Translations under genes and position numbers: made by a program | Assembly (NCBI GenBank): GCA_030698395.1 | Contig: JAUYKW010000022.1 | Location: 1-37,071, forward strand | From: a bacterium | GTDB taxonomy: Bacteria > Patescibacteriota > Patescibacteriia > UBA9570 | Length of the DNA stretch: 37,071 bases | Direction: 5' to 3' | Notes under the pieces: generated by a model | The model's input: only the letters and a program-made list of their open reading frames with translations | Told to the model about the DNA's origin: nothing | Databases searched by the model: none | In this document: piece by piece, positions 9,339 to 18,299 of the stretch | How positions within the stretch are numbered: the first letter of the stretch is position 1 | Layout of the letters: each line of letters opens with the position of its first letter

Positions 9339-10614
9339 ATTGACGTACTAACATTTTTTTTGCCTCTTCAGGATTTTTCATTATCGCTTTTACAACTTTT
9401 TCCATTCTCGCACTCTGCGAACCCTTTACCAAAATCAAATCACAATCAATTAACCTACCTTTTAAGTCTACTCCGGCTACATCTGATGTATTAAATGTTT
9501 TTACATAACGTTGCTCCATACCATTTACAACAGCAGCTTCAGCTATCCATTTTGCCTTATCGCCTACTGTGTATAAGTAATCAATTTCCATTTCTGCAAT
9601 CTTTTTGCCAATTAATGTATGAGCTCTCTTCTCTTGTTTACCTAATTCCTCCATATTCCCCAAACAAACAACTCTGTATCCACTACTTTTAACCTTCGTT
9701 AAAACTTCTAGAGCTTCACGAACTGCAGCTGGTGATGAATTATAGGTATCATCAATAATTAAAGTTTCCTCCAATCCAACGATTAGATTCATTCTACCTT
9801 TTGCAGGATTATATAACTTCATAGCTTCACTAACTTGCACTAAATTCATCCCATAAATTTGCCCCACTGCTGCTGCAATCAAAGTTGCATATACCGGTGG
9901 ATTACCAACAACACGCGGAATAAAAAATGGCACTATACTTCCATTGCTATTAATTTTGAATCTTAAACCTGCAATATGTGATGTTTTTTTAAGTTCTCGT
10001 GGGTCAGTTGAATATTCTATCTCAACTGCCTGTAAATCTGCTAATTGATTAATACCAATTGATATGGTCTTACTTTTTACTTTTTTTTGAACATCTCTTG
10101 TGCGTGATTCATCTAAATTTAAAATAGCCCAATCATCTTGAGTTTGATGTGTATACATCATCATCTTTTCCTTGGCTAAATCATCAACATCCTTAAAAAA
10201 TTCTAAATGTACAGGCTGATCACCAATAGCAGTTACGATTCCAATATGTACTGGAGATAATTCACATAAATACTTAATGTCTCCAGGTTTATCCGCTCCC
10301 ATCTCCAAGACGAGCATGTCCGGATATGGTAGCGGTAATAAACCATAGACAAAACCTTTAAAAAGGATCCACAACCATTTGAATGGGTTCTTACCACCGC
10401 TTGAATTTCCAATAATTGTTAAAGGAACACCAATCTCATTATTATAATTTCCTTGTGTTTTTCTAATTGAATATTTCGCAGACAAAACTGTTGATACCGC
10501 TTCTTTAGCTGAAGTTTTACCTACACTACCAGTAATACCAATAACATCAGGCTTATGTCGCTTTAATATCTGTTGCGAAATATTATATAGAATTTTTTCT
10601 AAAAGCTCTTTCAT
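9316..10614 (-). CDS. murF: UDP-N-acetylmuramoyl-tripeptide--D-alanyl-D-alanine ligase
   Basis: 432 aa; GITGSVGKTSAKEAV, NYNNEIGVPLT, LEMGADKPGDI, IDDTYNSSPAAVREAL; dcw context. Confidence 0.93.
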   Translation of the reverse strand: MKELLEKILYNISQQILKRHKPDVIGITGSVGKTSAKEAVSTVLSAKYSIRKTQGNYNNEIGVPLTIIGNSSGGKNPFKWLWILFKGFVYGLLPLPYPDMLVLEMGADKPGDIKYLCELSPVHIGIVTAIGDQPVHLEFFKDVDDLAKEKMMMYTHQTQDDWAILNLDESRTRDVQKKVKSKTISIGINQLADLQAVEIEYSTDPRELKKTSHIAGLRFKINSNGSIVPFFIPRVVGNPPVYATLIAAAVGQIYGMNLVQVSEAMKLYNPAKGRMNLIVGLEETLIIDDTYNSSPAAVREALEVLTKVKSSGYRVVCLGNMEELGKQEKRAHTLIGKKIAEMEIDYLYTVGDKAKWIAEAAVVNGMEQRYVKTFNTSDVAGVDLKGRLIDCDLILVKGSQSARMEKVVKAIMKNPEEAKKMLVRQYGAWLKS

Positions 10615-12371
10615 AAAGTTATTTCCCTATCAGGTGGAATTTGATAATACTGTACTAAATATTGTGCAATTTCACCCCATAATGGTGCGGCAGAATCTGC
10701 AGACCATTGTACATTGGTTGGTTCTTCGAATTTTATCAGCATCACAAACTGCGGATCGGATGTTGGCCCATAACCTACGAATGTATCATTATGACGAGTT
10801 GCTGAATAAGTACCATCATCTGCTACTACTTGAGCAGTACCTGTTTTACCAGCCATAAAATAGCCGGGAACTTCCGCCTTAGTTGCATGTCCCGAATCAA
10901 TTACATTTACCAACATAGCTGAAACAATCCTAGCAGTATTTGGCGTAACCACTTCTCTAATTGCTTGTGGTTCAGTTACATCCACCTCATCGAATGGCTT
11001 CAATACTCTATCTACAATATATGGTTTCATCAAAGTTCCATTATTTGCCAAAGCACCATAGCCTACCAATAACTGAAGTGGGGTTACTGTGATTCCCTGC
11101 CCAAATGATGCTGTTGCTGAATAGATGTCTTTTAACTTTGCCAACTCTGATATATTACCATTATGTTCTGCTGCAAGTTCAATATCTGTATACTCGCCAA
11201 ATCCAAAATTTACTACATACTGATAAAAGGCTTCTTTTCCTAATAAAGTAGCTACATGAATTGTTCCTGTATTTAGGGATTTTTCTAATACTGCTGTCAT
11301 GGTTTGAGTACCATGGGCTTTACTGTCAGAATTCTTAATCGTATATTTATCAATTTTCACCTCCCCTTTATCAACATAAGTACTATTTGCTTGAATTACG
11401 CCCATATCCAAGCCGGCTGCAATAGTAAAAGCTTTAAAAACAGATCCTGGCTCATATTCACGGCTAATAGCATCATTATTAAACACCTCAATGGCATCAA
11501 CCTCATTATAATGATTTGGATCGTAGCTTGGATAGTTACACATGGCAATAATTGCACCAGTTTGTGGATTCATAATTGCAACTGTACCACCTTTCGCTCC
11601 ATATTTATCTACTGCGGTTTTTAATTTATCACAAGCATAAAACTGAATATTTTTATCAATCGTTAATACCAGATCCGTGCCATCTTTAGCATTATCAACC
11701 AAACTATCACTTATGGTTAAAAATCTACCAAATGCATCCTTCTCAGCATTAATAAAACCAGGATCACCACTTAATTCCTCATTAAAAAAACCTTCCACAC
11801 CATACTGTCCCACACGATCATCATCAGAATAACCAAAATAGCCAGTAATATGAGCCGTAGACTCACCTTCTGGATAGTACCGCCACTGTTCATGCACAAA
11901 CTTAATTCCAGGTAATTGTAACTCTTCAATTGCCTCTACCACTTCCTCCGGTACGCGCCTTTTTAAAATCTCATCTGTATCATCTGGCTTATCCAATTTT
12001 AGTAATAAATCTTCTACAGTGATATTAAGCAACGGAGATAAAGCCTCTGCAGTTGCTTGCGGATCTGTAATATGAATTGGTTCTGCATGGACTTCTGCTA
12101 AATCATTATTTGTAGCAATAGTTGATTGACCAGAATCGCTGTATTTATCCTGTACTAGTATCTCTCCCCTCTCTGGAACGAGTTTTTTATATAATCTATG
12201 TGTATCTAAAGCTAATGCTTCATAATAATTATTATGTAACACCTGAATAACAAACAATCGTCCCACCATAATAACTCCTAGGAAAATAAAAAAAATACGC
12301 AATGCGTCTAATCTAGAATATTTTGGAGATGTTTTTACTCTCCTCCCGTTTCGATATGATTTACGAGACAT
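10611..12371 (-). CDS. ftsI: Penicillin-binding protein 2 / FtsI-family transpeptidase
   Basis: 586 aa; N-terminal TM, YEPGSVFKAFT (SxxK), AGKTGTAQVV (KTG); dcw context. Confidence 0.93.
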   Translation of the reverse strand: MSRKSYRNGRRVKTSPKYSRLDALRIFFIFLGVIMVGRLFVIQVLHNNYYEALALDTHRLYKKLVPERGEILVQDKYSDSGQSTIATNNDLAEVHAEPIHITDPQATAEALSPLLNITVEDLLLKLDKPDDTDEILKRRVPEEVVEAIEELQLPGIKFVHEQWRYYPEGESTAHITGYFGYSDDDRVGQYGVEGFFNEELSGDPGFINAEKDAFGRFLTISDSLVDNAKDGTDLVLTIDKNIQFYACDKLKTAVDKYGAKGGTVAIMNPQTGAIIAMCNYPSYDPNHYNEVDAIEVFNNDAISREYEPGSVFKAFTIAAGLDMGVIQANSTYVDKGEVKIDKYTIKNSDSKAHGTQTMTAVLEKSLNTGTIHVATLLGKEAFYQYVVNFGFGEYTDIELAAEHNGNISELAKLKDIYSATASFGQGITVTPLQLLVGYGALANNGTLMKPYIVDRVLKPFDEVDVTEPQAIREVVTPNTARIVSAMLVNVIDSGHATKAEVPGYFMAGKTGTAQVVADDGTYSATRHNDTFVGYGPTSDPQFVMLIKFEEPTNVQWSADSAAPLWGEIAQYLVQYYQIPPDREITL

Positions 12372-12372
12372 A

Positions 12373-12744
12373 TTATCTAGAAAATGCTACAGCAGAATCA
12401 GTGTCAATGTAATCAATCTCAGTAGCGGTTACGAGATCGTATTGCTCACTCATTTCACTAATATGATGTAATGATAATACTTCTGAAATTGCCACTTCTG
12501 TATCACGGTTCTGTTGCTGAGTCTCCTCAATTCTTTGACTTAATTCATGAACTGTAAATGTATCAGCAGCAGTTGAATTCATAATACCCAAATAACTCAA
12601 TCCTAATACGCATAAAGTCAAAATCATTACTGTATTAACTAATACAGTATTTTTTAATAAATTTTGTAATGTCTTAACTTTAGGAACTGAAGCTTGCTTC
12701 TTTATTCTTAATCTATCGTTGCTAAGACGCGCGTACTTGGTCAT
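12373..12744 (-). CDS. ftsL: FtsL-like division protein
   Basis: 123 aa; basic N-terminus, one TM, short coiled-coil-like tail, between rsmH and ftsI. Confidence 0.7.
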   Translation of the reverse strand: MTKYARLSNDRLRIKKQASVPKVKTLQNLLKNTVLVNTVMILTLCVLGLSYLGIMNSTAADTFTVHELSQRIEETQQQNRDTEVAISEVLSLHHISEMSEQYDLVTATEIDYIDTDSAVAFSR

Positions 12745-12754
12745 TTTGAGCTAA

Positions 12755-13699
12755 TTATATTTTTTCAATTATTCTTAATTTGGAACTTCTTGATTGTGGA
12801 TTTTGTTCAATTTCTTCCGCTGTTGGAATGATTGGTTTTTTGCTAATTCTTTTTACACTTGCTTTGTGTTCACATCGACATTCTGGTAATTCCGATGGAC
12901 ATATACAATCAATTGATGCTTTTTTAAATACTTGCTTCACAATTCTATCCTCTAAAGAATGAAAAGTGATAACTGCCAATCTACCGCCTATGGCCAAAAT
13001 ATCTATCATCTCCTCAAGTGCTGGCTTTAATAAATCTAGTTCTTCATTTACTGCAATTCTGAATGCTTGAAATGTGCGCGTTGCCAAGTGTGATCGTGGT
13101 TTAGACCTTCCGCTGTACCCACGATATGCGCATTCCAGCAAATCACCTACTGTTGTTAATGGTATTTGCTCACGCTGTTCTACAATAGCCTTTGCTATTC
13201 TCCGGGCATTCGGTTCTTCACCGTAATTCCGCAAAATGGTTATCAGCTGTTCAAGTGGTAGTGAATTAACAAGGTACTGTGCTGTTTTCTCCTGACGCAC
13301 ATCCATGCGCATGTCTAGCGGAGCATCGACTTCTTTAAATGAGAAGCCGCGTCCTTCATCTCTGATTTGACTGTTAGATATCCCAAGGTCCAGTAGAATC
13401 GCATGAATATTTCCCAATGATGATAGTCGTTTCGCATGTTGTGTTATGTGTAGAAAATTATCATGAATCAAATGCAATTGTTCAGTGGAGAAGTCCTTAC
13501 CTAACGTGGCTTGGACATGATCAATTGCATTTTGATCACGATCGAACCCAATTAATGTACCACCAGGCGAAATCCTCCTAAGAATCTCTCTGGCATGACC
13601 ACCCCCACCAATAGTGCCATCAACTACAACTTGTTTTGGTTGTAGCTGCAAAGCATCAACTACTTCTGTTAGCATTACTGGTATGTGATAACTGTTCAT
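12755..13699 (-). CDS. rsmH: 16S rRNA (cytosine(1402)-N(4))-methyltransferase
   Basis: 314 aa; YHIPVMLTEVVDAL, VDGTIGGGGHAREIL, LDLGISNSQI, FHSLEDRIVK. Confidence 0.95.
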   Translation of the reverse strand: MNSYHIPVMLTEVVDALQLQPKQVVVDGTIGGGGHAREILRRISPGGTLIGFDRDQNAIDHVQATLGKDFSTEQLHLIHDNFLHITQHAKRLSSLGNIHAILLDLGISNSQIRDEGRGFSFKEVDAPLDMRMDVRQEKTAQYLVNSLPLEQLITILRNYGEEPNARRIAKAIVEQREQIPLTTVGDLLECAYRGYSGRSKPRSHLATRTFQAFRIAVNEELDLLKPALEEMIDILAIGGRLAVITFHSLEDRIVKQVFKKASIDCICPSELPECRCEHKASVKRISKKPIIPTAEEIEQNPQSRSSKLRIIEKI

Positions 13700-13710
13700 T
13701 GATTCAAGGT

Positions 13711-13751
13711 CCGCATCGTTGGGCTCATACCACCTGAACCCAGCGATGTGG
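13711..13751. promoter_or_regulatory. Imperfect 17-bp-stem hairpin in the mraZ-rsmH intergenic gap
   Basis: CCGCATCGTTGGGCTCA-TACCACC-TGAACCCAGCGATGTGG; ends about 12 nt upstream of the rsmH start codon. Confidence 0.6.
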
Positions 13752-13761
13752 CGCTTTAATC

Positions 13762-14193
13762 TTAAACACCTAGTTCACCTAATGTCTCTGCTATCTCATT
13801 GCTATCTTTTTCTGTATTTGTTTTATATTTATTCCAAGCAGCTTCATCCCAGATTTCTAAACGATTATACAAACCAGCTACAACTACTTTCTTTTTCATG
13901 CTGGCATATTTACGTAAATACTCGGGCAACACTACTCTACCCTGCTTATCTAGTTCTACATCCATCGCTCCAGCTAACATTAATCTGGCAAATGCTCTTG
14001 GTTTTGCCTGAGAAATTGGTAACTCTGCTAATTTCTTTGCCAATTTTTCCCATTCCTCAAAAGTGTATAAAAACAAACAATTATCTAATCCCCTAGTAAC
14101 TACAGCTCCTCTATTCAAATCATCACGAAACTTCGTTGGTACCGCCAATCTTCCTTTTTCATCAATTGAGTGCGAATATTCGCCAATAAACAT
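13762..14193 (-). CDS. mraZ: Transcriptional regulator / division protein MraZ
   Basis: 143 aa; FIGEYSHSIDEKGRLAVPTKFR ... VELDKQGRVVLPEYLR (two MraZ/AbrB-like repeats). Confidence 0.95.
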   Translation of the reverse strand: MFIGEYSHSIDEKGRLAVPTKFRDDLNRGAVVTRGLDNCLFLYTFEEWEKLAKKLAELPISQAKPRAFARLMLAGAMDVELDKQGRVVLPEYLRKYASMKKKVVVAGLYNRLEIWDEAAWNKYKTNTEKDSNEIAETLGELGV

Positions 14194-14231
14194 TGTTATC
14201 TCTTTAATTATGTCTATTTATTAAAAGATAG

Positions 14232-14293
14232 TTATCCACCAAAACGTGAGTTTATCCCCACATTTATCCACCTTCAAACCACTTTTATCCATT
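14232..14293 (-). promoter_or_regulatory. Cluster of GTGG(GG)ATAA repeats upstream of mraZ (MraZ-box or DnaA-box-like)
   Basis: Plus strand TTATCCACC (14232), TTATCCCCA (14252), TTATCCACC (14264), TTATCCATT (14285). Confidence 0.55.
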
Positions 14294-14319
14294 ATACACC
14301 ACATACATTTACTAGTAAA
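14291..14319 (-). promoter_or_regulatory. Predicted dcw (mraZ) promoter
   Basis: Minus strand: TTTACT, 17-bp spacer, TATAAT. Confidence 0.5.
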
Positions 14320-14453
14320 CCCTAACCATCACATTTGTCGATTACGCCACTTACATCCCCTTTTTGTCTAGCAAGGTGTCTAAACCCATTGTCCTCATCC
14401 CCCTAACCCCCTTCTCCTTTAAAGATAAGTATCAAGGGAGTGATATTATAAAG

Positions 14454-14480
14454 ACGTAAAAAAACCGCGTCATGCGCGGT
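14454..14480 (-). terminator. Rho-independent terminator of the histidine kinase operon
   Basis: Minus strand: ACCGCG-CATGA-CGCGGT followed by a T-run, just downstream of the kinase stop. Confidence 0.8.
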
Positions 14481-14503
14481 AATAAGTTATAAATTATTGC
14501 GAT

Positions 14504-16156
14504 TTAATCAATCGTCAACGGAATAGTGATTGTAAAGGTTGTTCCTTCACCTAGTTTTGAATCAAACTTAATTCTTCCACCATGATGTTCAGAAATACTT
14601 CGCACAATATAGAGTCCCAATCCAGATCCAGTAGGATCTTTCATGGCTGCCTCTTTACCACGAAAAAACTTAGTAAATAATTTTTCCTGAGTTTCATCAG
14701 ACATACCAATGCCACCATCTACAACTTTAATAATTACATTATCTTCTTCTTTAGAAAGCATTATTTTCACTGCGCCGCTCTCATGAGAATATTTAATAGC
14801 ATTATCAATTAAGTTTCGTATCGCTATTTTAATCTTTTGTCTATCAAAGTTCATATGATCAATGCCAGCAGTAACTTTGTTAACCAAAGTAATGTTCATT
14901 CTCTCTGCATGCACCGCAGATTCTTCAATAACCTGATTAACTGTATCAGACATAGAACCCTCAGAAAATTTATAGGGAAACCTTCCTTCTTCAATCTCAG
15001 AAACATCCAATAAACTATTTACTATTTCAATAACTTCATTATTTCTTTTAAAACCTTTATCTAATAAATCATGTTGTTTGTCTGAAAGCTTTCCGGTATC
15101 TCCATCCAGCATGATTTTAAATAACCATTTCAAAGTTGCTAACGGTGTTCTTAATTGATGAGCTGCTACCGAGATAAAATCAGATTTCATTTGATCAAGA
15201 TCTTTCTCACGCGTAATATTATGCAAAATAATCAACGATCCAATTGTATATCCCCGAGAATCAGCCATCTGTAATGCAGTTGCTTGCAATACGATTCGAT
15301 CATCCTCTTCTATGATATCAATCTCCTCACTTCGATATACGGTATCATCTCCAGTTTCAGTGATGAAATGTATCAATGGCTGCAATGACGTAGAAAAATC
15401 ATGTGGCTTTAAAATTCCTGAACCAACTTGATTTAATCTTACCTGCAAAACTCGCTGTGCATAAGGATTCATCAATAAAATATGACCCTCACGATCAAGC
15501 ATTATTATACCATCGACTAAATTATCAATAATAGCCGCAATTTTATCACGCTCTGAAGCAATTCCACTTTCCCGAGATCTAATTAAATTACTAATAAAAG
15601 CAGCAAAAAATGATGTGAATGTTAAAATAAATACGACAGTTACAACATTATTGCTTGTTACTCCAAAATTTCCATAAAAACCAGGATCAAAATAAAATCT
15701 ATTATAATGTGGCAAAATTGCATAATACTCCAAAACAATAACACCTATATATAAAGCAATCGTAAAAATTGAAAAAAGTATTATCTGAAACTCCCGGAAT
15801 AAGATAATTGCAATAAATATTGTAAAGAAATAGAACAAGAACGATAAACTTTCAACGCCACCTGTAGTATATAAAACCAAAGTATATACAAGTTGATCTA
15901 GTACAACTTGTAACACACTAACAATAGATAATCCCCTTCTACTAATATTTACTGGATCTCGTTTCAAATATAAATAATAAGCAAAATTATATGAATAAGT
16001 AACAAATAACAAACCAAAAATTCTAAAATCAAATTCTGCAACATCAATAACTTTTTGCACAATTCCCAGAGCAACAATACCAGCATGTAAAAGCCACCTA
16101 CTGGCTACAATATATTGAAGGGTTTGAATTCTTTTTAATTTATCTTCTAAATTCAT
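14504..16156 (-). CDS. Membrane sensor histidine kinase (multi-TM, PAS, HisKA, HATPase)
   Basis: 550 aa; IIDNLVDGIIMLDREGHILLMN (PAS), DFISVAAHQLRTPLATLKW (H-box), NLIDNAIKYS (N), VDGGIGM, GSGLGLYIV. Confidence 0.93.
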   Translation of the reverse strand: MNLEDKLKRIQTLQYIVASRWLLHAGIVALGIVQKVIDVAEFDFRIFGLLFVTYSYNFAYYLYLKRDPVNISRRGLSIVSVLQVVLDQLVYTLVLYTTGGVESLSFLFYFFTIFIAIILFREFQIILFSIFTIALYIGVIVLEYYAILPHYNRFYFDPGFYGNFGVTSNNVVTVVFILTFTSFFAAFISNLIRSRESGIASERDKIAAIIDNLVDGIIMLDREGHILLMNPYAQRVLQVRLNQVGSGILKPHDFSTSLQPLIHFITETGDDTVYRSEEIDIIEEDDRIVLQATALQMADSRGYTIGSLIILHNITREKDLDQMKSDFISVAAHQLRTPLATLKWLFKIMLDGDTGKLSDKQHDLLDKGFKRNNEVIEIVNSLLDVSEIEEGRFPYKFSEGSMSDTVNQVIEESAVHAERMNITLVNKVTAGIDHMNFDRQKIKIAIRNLIDNAIKYSHESGAVKIMLSKEEDNVIIKVVDGGIGMSDETQEKLFTKFFRGKEAAMKDPTGSGLGLYIVRSISEHHGGRIKFDSKLGEGTTFTITIPLTID

Positions 16157-16524
16157 GAAATATTTGGTGCTTTAGAATAATGTGGAATAATATATTCAAC
16201 CGGTTCACGCATTTGCGCTAAAATATCTACTGGGGCACTTAAAGCTGAAGGCAATACATACAATTTAGCTTTTTTACAATAGGCTAAGGTGTTGCAAATT
16301 GTAACCAATATTCTGATGAGAGTAAAGGACTCTGCCTGATTTACCACAACGATATTATCTAATGGATAGTCCTGTACTAAACTATTGATGACTTCTAATA
16401 CGTGTTCCGTTTTTGGTTTTTGCATTTCCTCCTGCTTTACTTCTCCCGTTGAAAAATCACCAAACGTTAAAATTAGTTTGTCTTTTTGAGAAGGATTACA
16501 ATATAATGTTTGACTACTTGGCAT
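16153..16524 (-). CDS. TsaB-like protein, short and motif-divergent
   Basis: 123 aa; VVVNQAESFTLIRILVTICNTLAYCKKAKLYVL parallels the TsaB GPGSFTGLRIG...LAY region; ATGA overlap with the kinase gene. Confidence 0.5.
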   Translation of the reverse strand: MPSSQTLYCNPSQKDKLILTFGDFSTGEVKQEEMQKPKTEHVLEVINSLVQDYPLDNIVVVNQAESFTLIRILVTICNTLAYCKKAKLYVLPSALSAPVDILAQMREPVEYIIPHYSKAPNIS

Positions 16525-16527
16525 ATT

Positions 16528-17247
16528 TTAATGGTGTGGTACCCAGGCGCCACTGACTTCTAAATTTGCACCTGAGATATATTTTGATTTATCTGCTAGT
16601 AAGAAATCAACCACGTTAGTGATATCTTTATAATTTGCGGATCTATCCATGGGTGTATCCTGTTTAATTTCACTATTTTCCACAATACCTGGAGATATGA
16701 CATTAATTCTAATATTATCAGCTGCTAATTCTTCTGCCCATGATTTAGTTAAAGTTATCACTCCAGCTTTAGCAATATAATAAACTGCCGTGTATTTTCT
16801 AGCCATGTTTTGTTCTGCAGTTGTACAAGCAAAATTTATAATATTCCCACCATTACTTGCTTTTAACAATGGTAATGAACTATTAATACAAAGAAACGTC
16901 GCGCGTAAGTTAGTATCAAGTACATCATCAAATTCTTCGATAGTTACATCTGATAAGGCGTGATAATTACCAAAGTTTCCAACATTATTAACTAAAACAT
17001 CTAATTTTCCATACTTTTTGGAAATTTCCTGAAATAATTTACTAACTTCAGCATGATTTGTGAGATCTGCCTGCATGATAGAAGATTCTGGTGCATACAC
17101 TTTCAACTCTTCTAACAATGTCGCAGCTGCATCTGCACTGTTATTATAATGAACCACAACTGTATATTTCTGTTGCGCCAGATGTTTTGCTATAGCCCCT
17201 CCAATCCCCCGTGTGCTACCAGTAACTAATGCAATTTTCATAGACAT
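16528..17247 (-). CDS. Short-chain dehydrogenase/reductase (FabG-like)
   Basis: 239 aa; ALVTGSTRGIGGAIA, LVNNVGNFG, YYIAKAGVITLTKSWAEELAADNIRINVISPGIV. Confidence 0.93.
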   Translation of the reverse strand: MSMKIALVTGSTRGIGGAIAKHLAQQKYTVVVHYNNSADAAATLLEELKVYAPESSIMQADLTNHAEVSKLFQEISKKYGKLDVLVNNVGNFGNYHALSDVTIEEFDDVLDTNLRATFLCINSSLPLLKASNGGNIINFACTTAEQNMARKYTAVYYIAKAGVITLTKSWAEELAADNIRINVISPGIVENSEIKQDTPMDRSANYKDITNVVDFLLADKSKYISGANLEVSGAWVPHH

Positions 17248-17275
17248 ACTATATCAAATGTGGCACACTTTAGCT

Positions 17276-18196
17276 ATGTTAGATATATTTATTTTGCTCC
17301 TGCCCTTATTTGGTTTGATGGGAGTTGGATACATTATTGGAATCAGCAAAAAAGCAAATGAGCAGTGGGTAAAAGTACTTAATCTTTTTGGATATTATAT
17401 AGCTTTTCCAGCTTTAATATTTAATAGTCTATCTATTGCATCCATTTCCCTTGCAGTAGATGGAAAGGTTATGTTGTTGCAAGCCTTCATAGGCATTACT
17501 TTAATGGGCGTTACATATGCTATCTGTTCCGCCATGAAGCTGAGCCGAGAGTTAAAAAATACCTTTGTAATTGGAATTTACTTTGCTAACGCTGCCTATG
17601 TTGGTATACCGGCTTTAGATGCTGTTTTTGGCACCACTGCTGCCGGCGAAGGCGCTATATTTGCGGCCGTAATGATATTTATCACCTTTACGATGGGTGT
17701 TGGTATTTTAGAAGCCTCACGACACGAAAAAATCCATACCAAAAAAATATTTGTTAGTATCCTAAAAAATCCACTCATTTGGTCTGCTGTCCTTGGTATT
17801 CTAGTATCTATCTTTAATATTCAAATGCCGAGTGTAGCTGAAAAACTACTAGACTATTTAGCAGGAGCCGCAACTCCAGCGGTTTTAGTTGCTCTCGGAA
17901 TATTCATTTCTTATACTCGTCCAGAGATGGACACCATCAAAGCTGCTGGACTTTTATCGGTTATAAAAATGTTAGCAATTCCGCTTGTTTTTACGTTAAT
18001 AATGTTTATTACACCAAACCACGACTGGCTAGATGTAACATATATTCAAATGAGCATGCCTTTGGCAGTAACAACATTCGCCTTTGCAGAAATCTATCCG
18101 ATGGATAAACATGTTATTTCTAATTCCATTCTATTTAGTACCATCGGAGCAATTATAACCGTGCCATTAGTAATGTGGTTAACGACTGTTATCTAG
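17276..18196 (+). CDS. AEC-family (auxin efflux carrier) transporter
   Basis: Multi-TM protein MLDIFILLLPLFGLMGVGYIIG...FPALIFNSLS...GIYFANAAYVGIPAL...AVTTFAFAEIY. Start moved from 17213 to ATG 17276, since the longer ORF overlaps the divergent SDR gene. Confidence 0.85.
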   Translation: MLDIFILLLPLFGLMGVGYIIGISKKANEQWVKVLNLFGYYIAFPALIFNSLSIASISLAVDGKVMLLQAFIGITLMGVTYAICSAMKLSRELKNTFVIGIYFANAAYVGIPALDAVFGTTAAGEGAIFAAVMIFITFTMGVGILEASRHEKIHTKKIFVSILKNPLIWSAVLGILVSIFNIQMPSVAEKLLDYLAGAATPAVLVALGIFISYTRPEMDTIKAAGLLSVIKMLAIPLVFTLIMFITPNHDWLDVTYIQMSMPLAVTTFAFAEIYPMDKHVISNSILFSTIGAIITVPLVMWLTTVI

Positions 18197-18299
18197 AAAT
18201 AAACGTATTAAAAAGTAGGCTCATGCCATGGCACGCGCCTACTTTTTATTATTGTTTATAGCCACGTGATAAATCGCGTGGCTACTACGTTTATTTCTA
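18194..18299. repeat. Nested inverted-repeat element containing a bidirectional terminator between convergent genes
   Basis: Outer perfect 14-bp arms TAGAAATAAACGTA (18194-18207)/TACGTTTATTTCTA (18286-18299). Inner hairpin AAAAAGTAGGC...GCCTACTTTTT (18210-18247) and TAGCCACG...CGTGGCTA (18259-18284). Confidence 0.85.

Noticed and set aside
14232-14293. Replication origin based on DnaA-like boxes
   Set aside because: No dnaA/dnaN nearby, and the boxes sit in the mraZ leader where MraZ-type sites are expected.
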